Assembly: GCF_018729255.1 (NCBI RefSeq)
Contig: NZ_CP076060.1
Span: 2,418,001-2,482,000, forward strand
Length of the DNA stretch: 64,000 nt
DNA from: Cupriavidus sp. EM10
GTDB lineage: Bacteria; Pseudomonadota; Gammaproteobacteria; Burkholderiales; Burkholderiaceae
Direction: 5' to 3'
The notes under the pieces: model-generated
What the model saw: the letters and a program-made list of their open reading frames with translations, nothing else
Database searches by the model: none
Told to the model about the DNA's origin: nothing
Made by a program: the position numbers and the translations under genes
Part shown: piece by piece, positions 62,963-64,000 of the stretch
Layout of the letters: each line of letters opens with the position of its first letter
Numbering within the stretch: position 1 is the stretch's first letter

Positions 62963-63714
62963 GTTGCGGACGGGCCCGGACTTCCTGGGTCTGCGTCACC
63001 GGCTGCTTCCGGTCATTCTTGTGCCAGGCATGTTTCCCATGGATTCCGCCCATGAAGCGGACGCCCATCCGGACCACCCGGACAGTCGGAGGAAACCTGG
63101 CGGTGGCATCAATGACCGCAAGGCCGGAGGCGAGCGGCAAGCGAACCTTGCCAAAGGCAATATCAGCGGGACATGTTGTCGTCCGCCCGTACGGGCATCG
63201 ATGCCCGCGACTGCAGTATAGGCAGCGCTCCTCGACATGCAAGCAATGCCCCGGCCGCTTCCACTTACGTTTGCTTACGATGTCCTGTGTCATTCCGGCT
63301 TGCGCGGTGCAACAAAAATTCAACGTTCTGCTATACTGCGCGCCGTGAGTTTCGCACTGTGAGTTCCGCACCGCGCCCAAAGGCACCACGCCGTGGCGTA
63401 TCCGCTACCTCCCAAGATCTGCTCCCTGCCTCTGTCATCACACGAAGTATCAGACAGGTGCCTGGCCAGAACGCACCGCTCACCTGACGCTGCCTCGTCT
63501 CCGATCCTGATAACAGCCCGAATTGCTGTTTGCCTGCCAGGGATAATCGGCTGGATTGCCTGAATTGCCAGCCGCCCCTGCCTGCCGCCGTCTTGCCAGC
63601 TGAGTCTGTCGAACGGCCTACCGATTGGCGCCGAAGCCTTTTTCAAGACTTTGCACTTGCGCCCACCCTTTGCGCACACTGCCCTGGGGTGCATGCATTT
63701 TTAATACGTACGAC
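62963..63714 (+). other. Gene-free stretch and leader of helicase gene
   Basis: About 750 bases without a convincing gene on either strand; open frames here lack ribosome-binding sites and recognisable domains. TATACT near 63333 is a good -10 element without a clear -35; if used, the helicase mRNA has a leader of about 370 bases. The last 80 bases are AT-rich. Long leaders are common for autoregulated DEAD-box genes. Confidence 0.4.
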
Positions 63715-64000
63715 ATGACCCAGCACGAAGATTTCCGTGCGGAGCAGCCTTTTGCTTCCGCCGACGACGCCAATGCCACGCCCGCCGCTGCCGTGAGCCC
63801 GCTCGACAAGCTCGACGCGATGCTCAACGCCGATGCAGCTCCGGCCGCGCAAGCGTCGGAAACCCCGGCCGCGGAGAGCGGCTTTGCAAACCTTGGCCTG
63901 GACGCCGCCATCCTGCGCGCCCTGGCCGAAGCCAACTACAACAACCCCACCCCGGTCCAGGCCCAGGCGATTCCCGCCTTCCTGGCTGGCCGCGACCTGC
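63715..64000 (+). CDS. DEAD-box RNA helicase (RhlE type), partial
   Basis: The first 95 codons are in view. After a variable acidic, Ala-rich region of about 55 residues comes the Q motif: [20 protein letters not shown] then [10 protein letters not shown], with LAGRDL leading into motif I outside the window. This is the usual beginning of RhlE-like helicases in Burkholderiales. No strong ribosome-binding site precedes the ATG. Confidence 0.88.
   Translation, partial: MTQHEDFRAEQPFASADDANATPAAAVSPLDKLDAMLNADAAPAAQASETPAAESGFANLGLDAAILRALAEANYNNPTPVQAQAIPAFLAGRDL

Noticed and set aside
62091..63389. A 432-codon minus-strand frame over precursors 4-6 and the gap
   Set aside because: It is the complement of three precursor genes with good ribosome-binding sites and crosses a strong terminator.

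Overview
The window is GC-rich (roughly 65 percent or more) and has the gene content and order of a beta-proteobacterium of the Burkholderiaceae, most like Cupriavidus or Ralstonia: a GntR-type regulator divergent from mdh, a CitE-like lyase, acnA, a DUF2863 protein, and parE/parC separated by a lytic transglycosylase. Genus is inferred from family content, not from a database search.

Layout. 0-8 kb: TCA-cycle genes (mdh, CitE-like lyase, acnA) and small conserved proteins. 8-25.5 kb: ordinary accessory metabolism (TrmB-like methyltransferase, peptide-binding protein, spermidine-synthase-like protein, ArsR regulator with an SRPBCC-GST fusion, DNA glycosylase, htpG, a MocR regulator, AlaX, exporters, RidA, aminotransferase, GST, split chromate transporter). 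25.5-39 kb: parC, lytic transglycosylase, parE, an MFS carrier, uup, a polar amino-acid binding protein, benE, an SMR pump and tRNA-Arg(CCT). Six intergenic sites in this part carry copies of one palindromic repeat.

39.5-63 kb is the unusual part: a large peptide-export locus. Six small genes encode precursors with an identical-length (26-residue) double-glycine leader. A cyclic-nucleotide-domain C39-peptidase ABC exporter, an HlyD adaptor, a SurA-like isomerase and a NodT-type outer-membrane channel form a complete export route. A sigma-54 activator closes the exporter operon, and sigma-54-type (-24/-12) promoters precede three precursor genes or operons and an LRAT-domain gene. Around these sit a membrane Ser/Thr kinase, a PP2C phosphatase, a two-FHA membrane protein and a secreted SUMF1-domain protein: the same four parts that form the threonine-phosphorylation pathway of type VI secretion, but with no type VI genes in view. 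My reading is a phospho-regulated, sigma-54-controlled type I peptide export system; the function of the peptides is unknown to me.

Inside this locus (41.6-44.2 kb) is a lower-GC island with a broken RHS-type toxin gene followed by five tandem, mutually overlapping paralogues that look like immunity genes. The exporter operon carries an exact 603-bp tandem duplication.

Ten otherwise normal genes are each broken by one to three frameshifts, and in every case adding one base per break (nearly always at a short C or G run) restores a full-length reading frame. This points to systematic base loss in the sequence itself, so I annotate these genes as intact proteins with suspected sequence errors. 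The last gene, a DEAD-box helicase, runs off the right edge.
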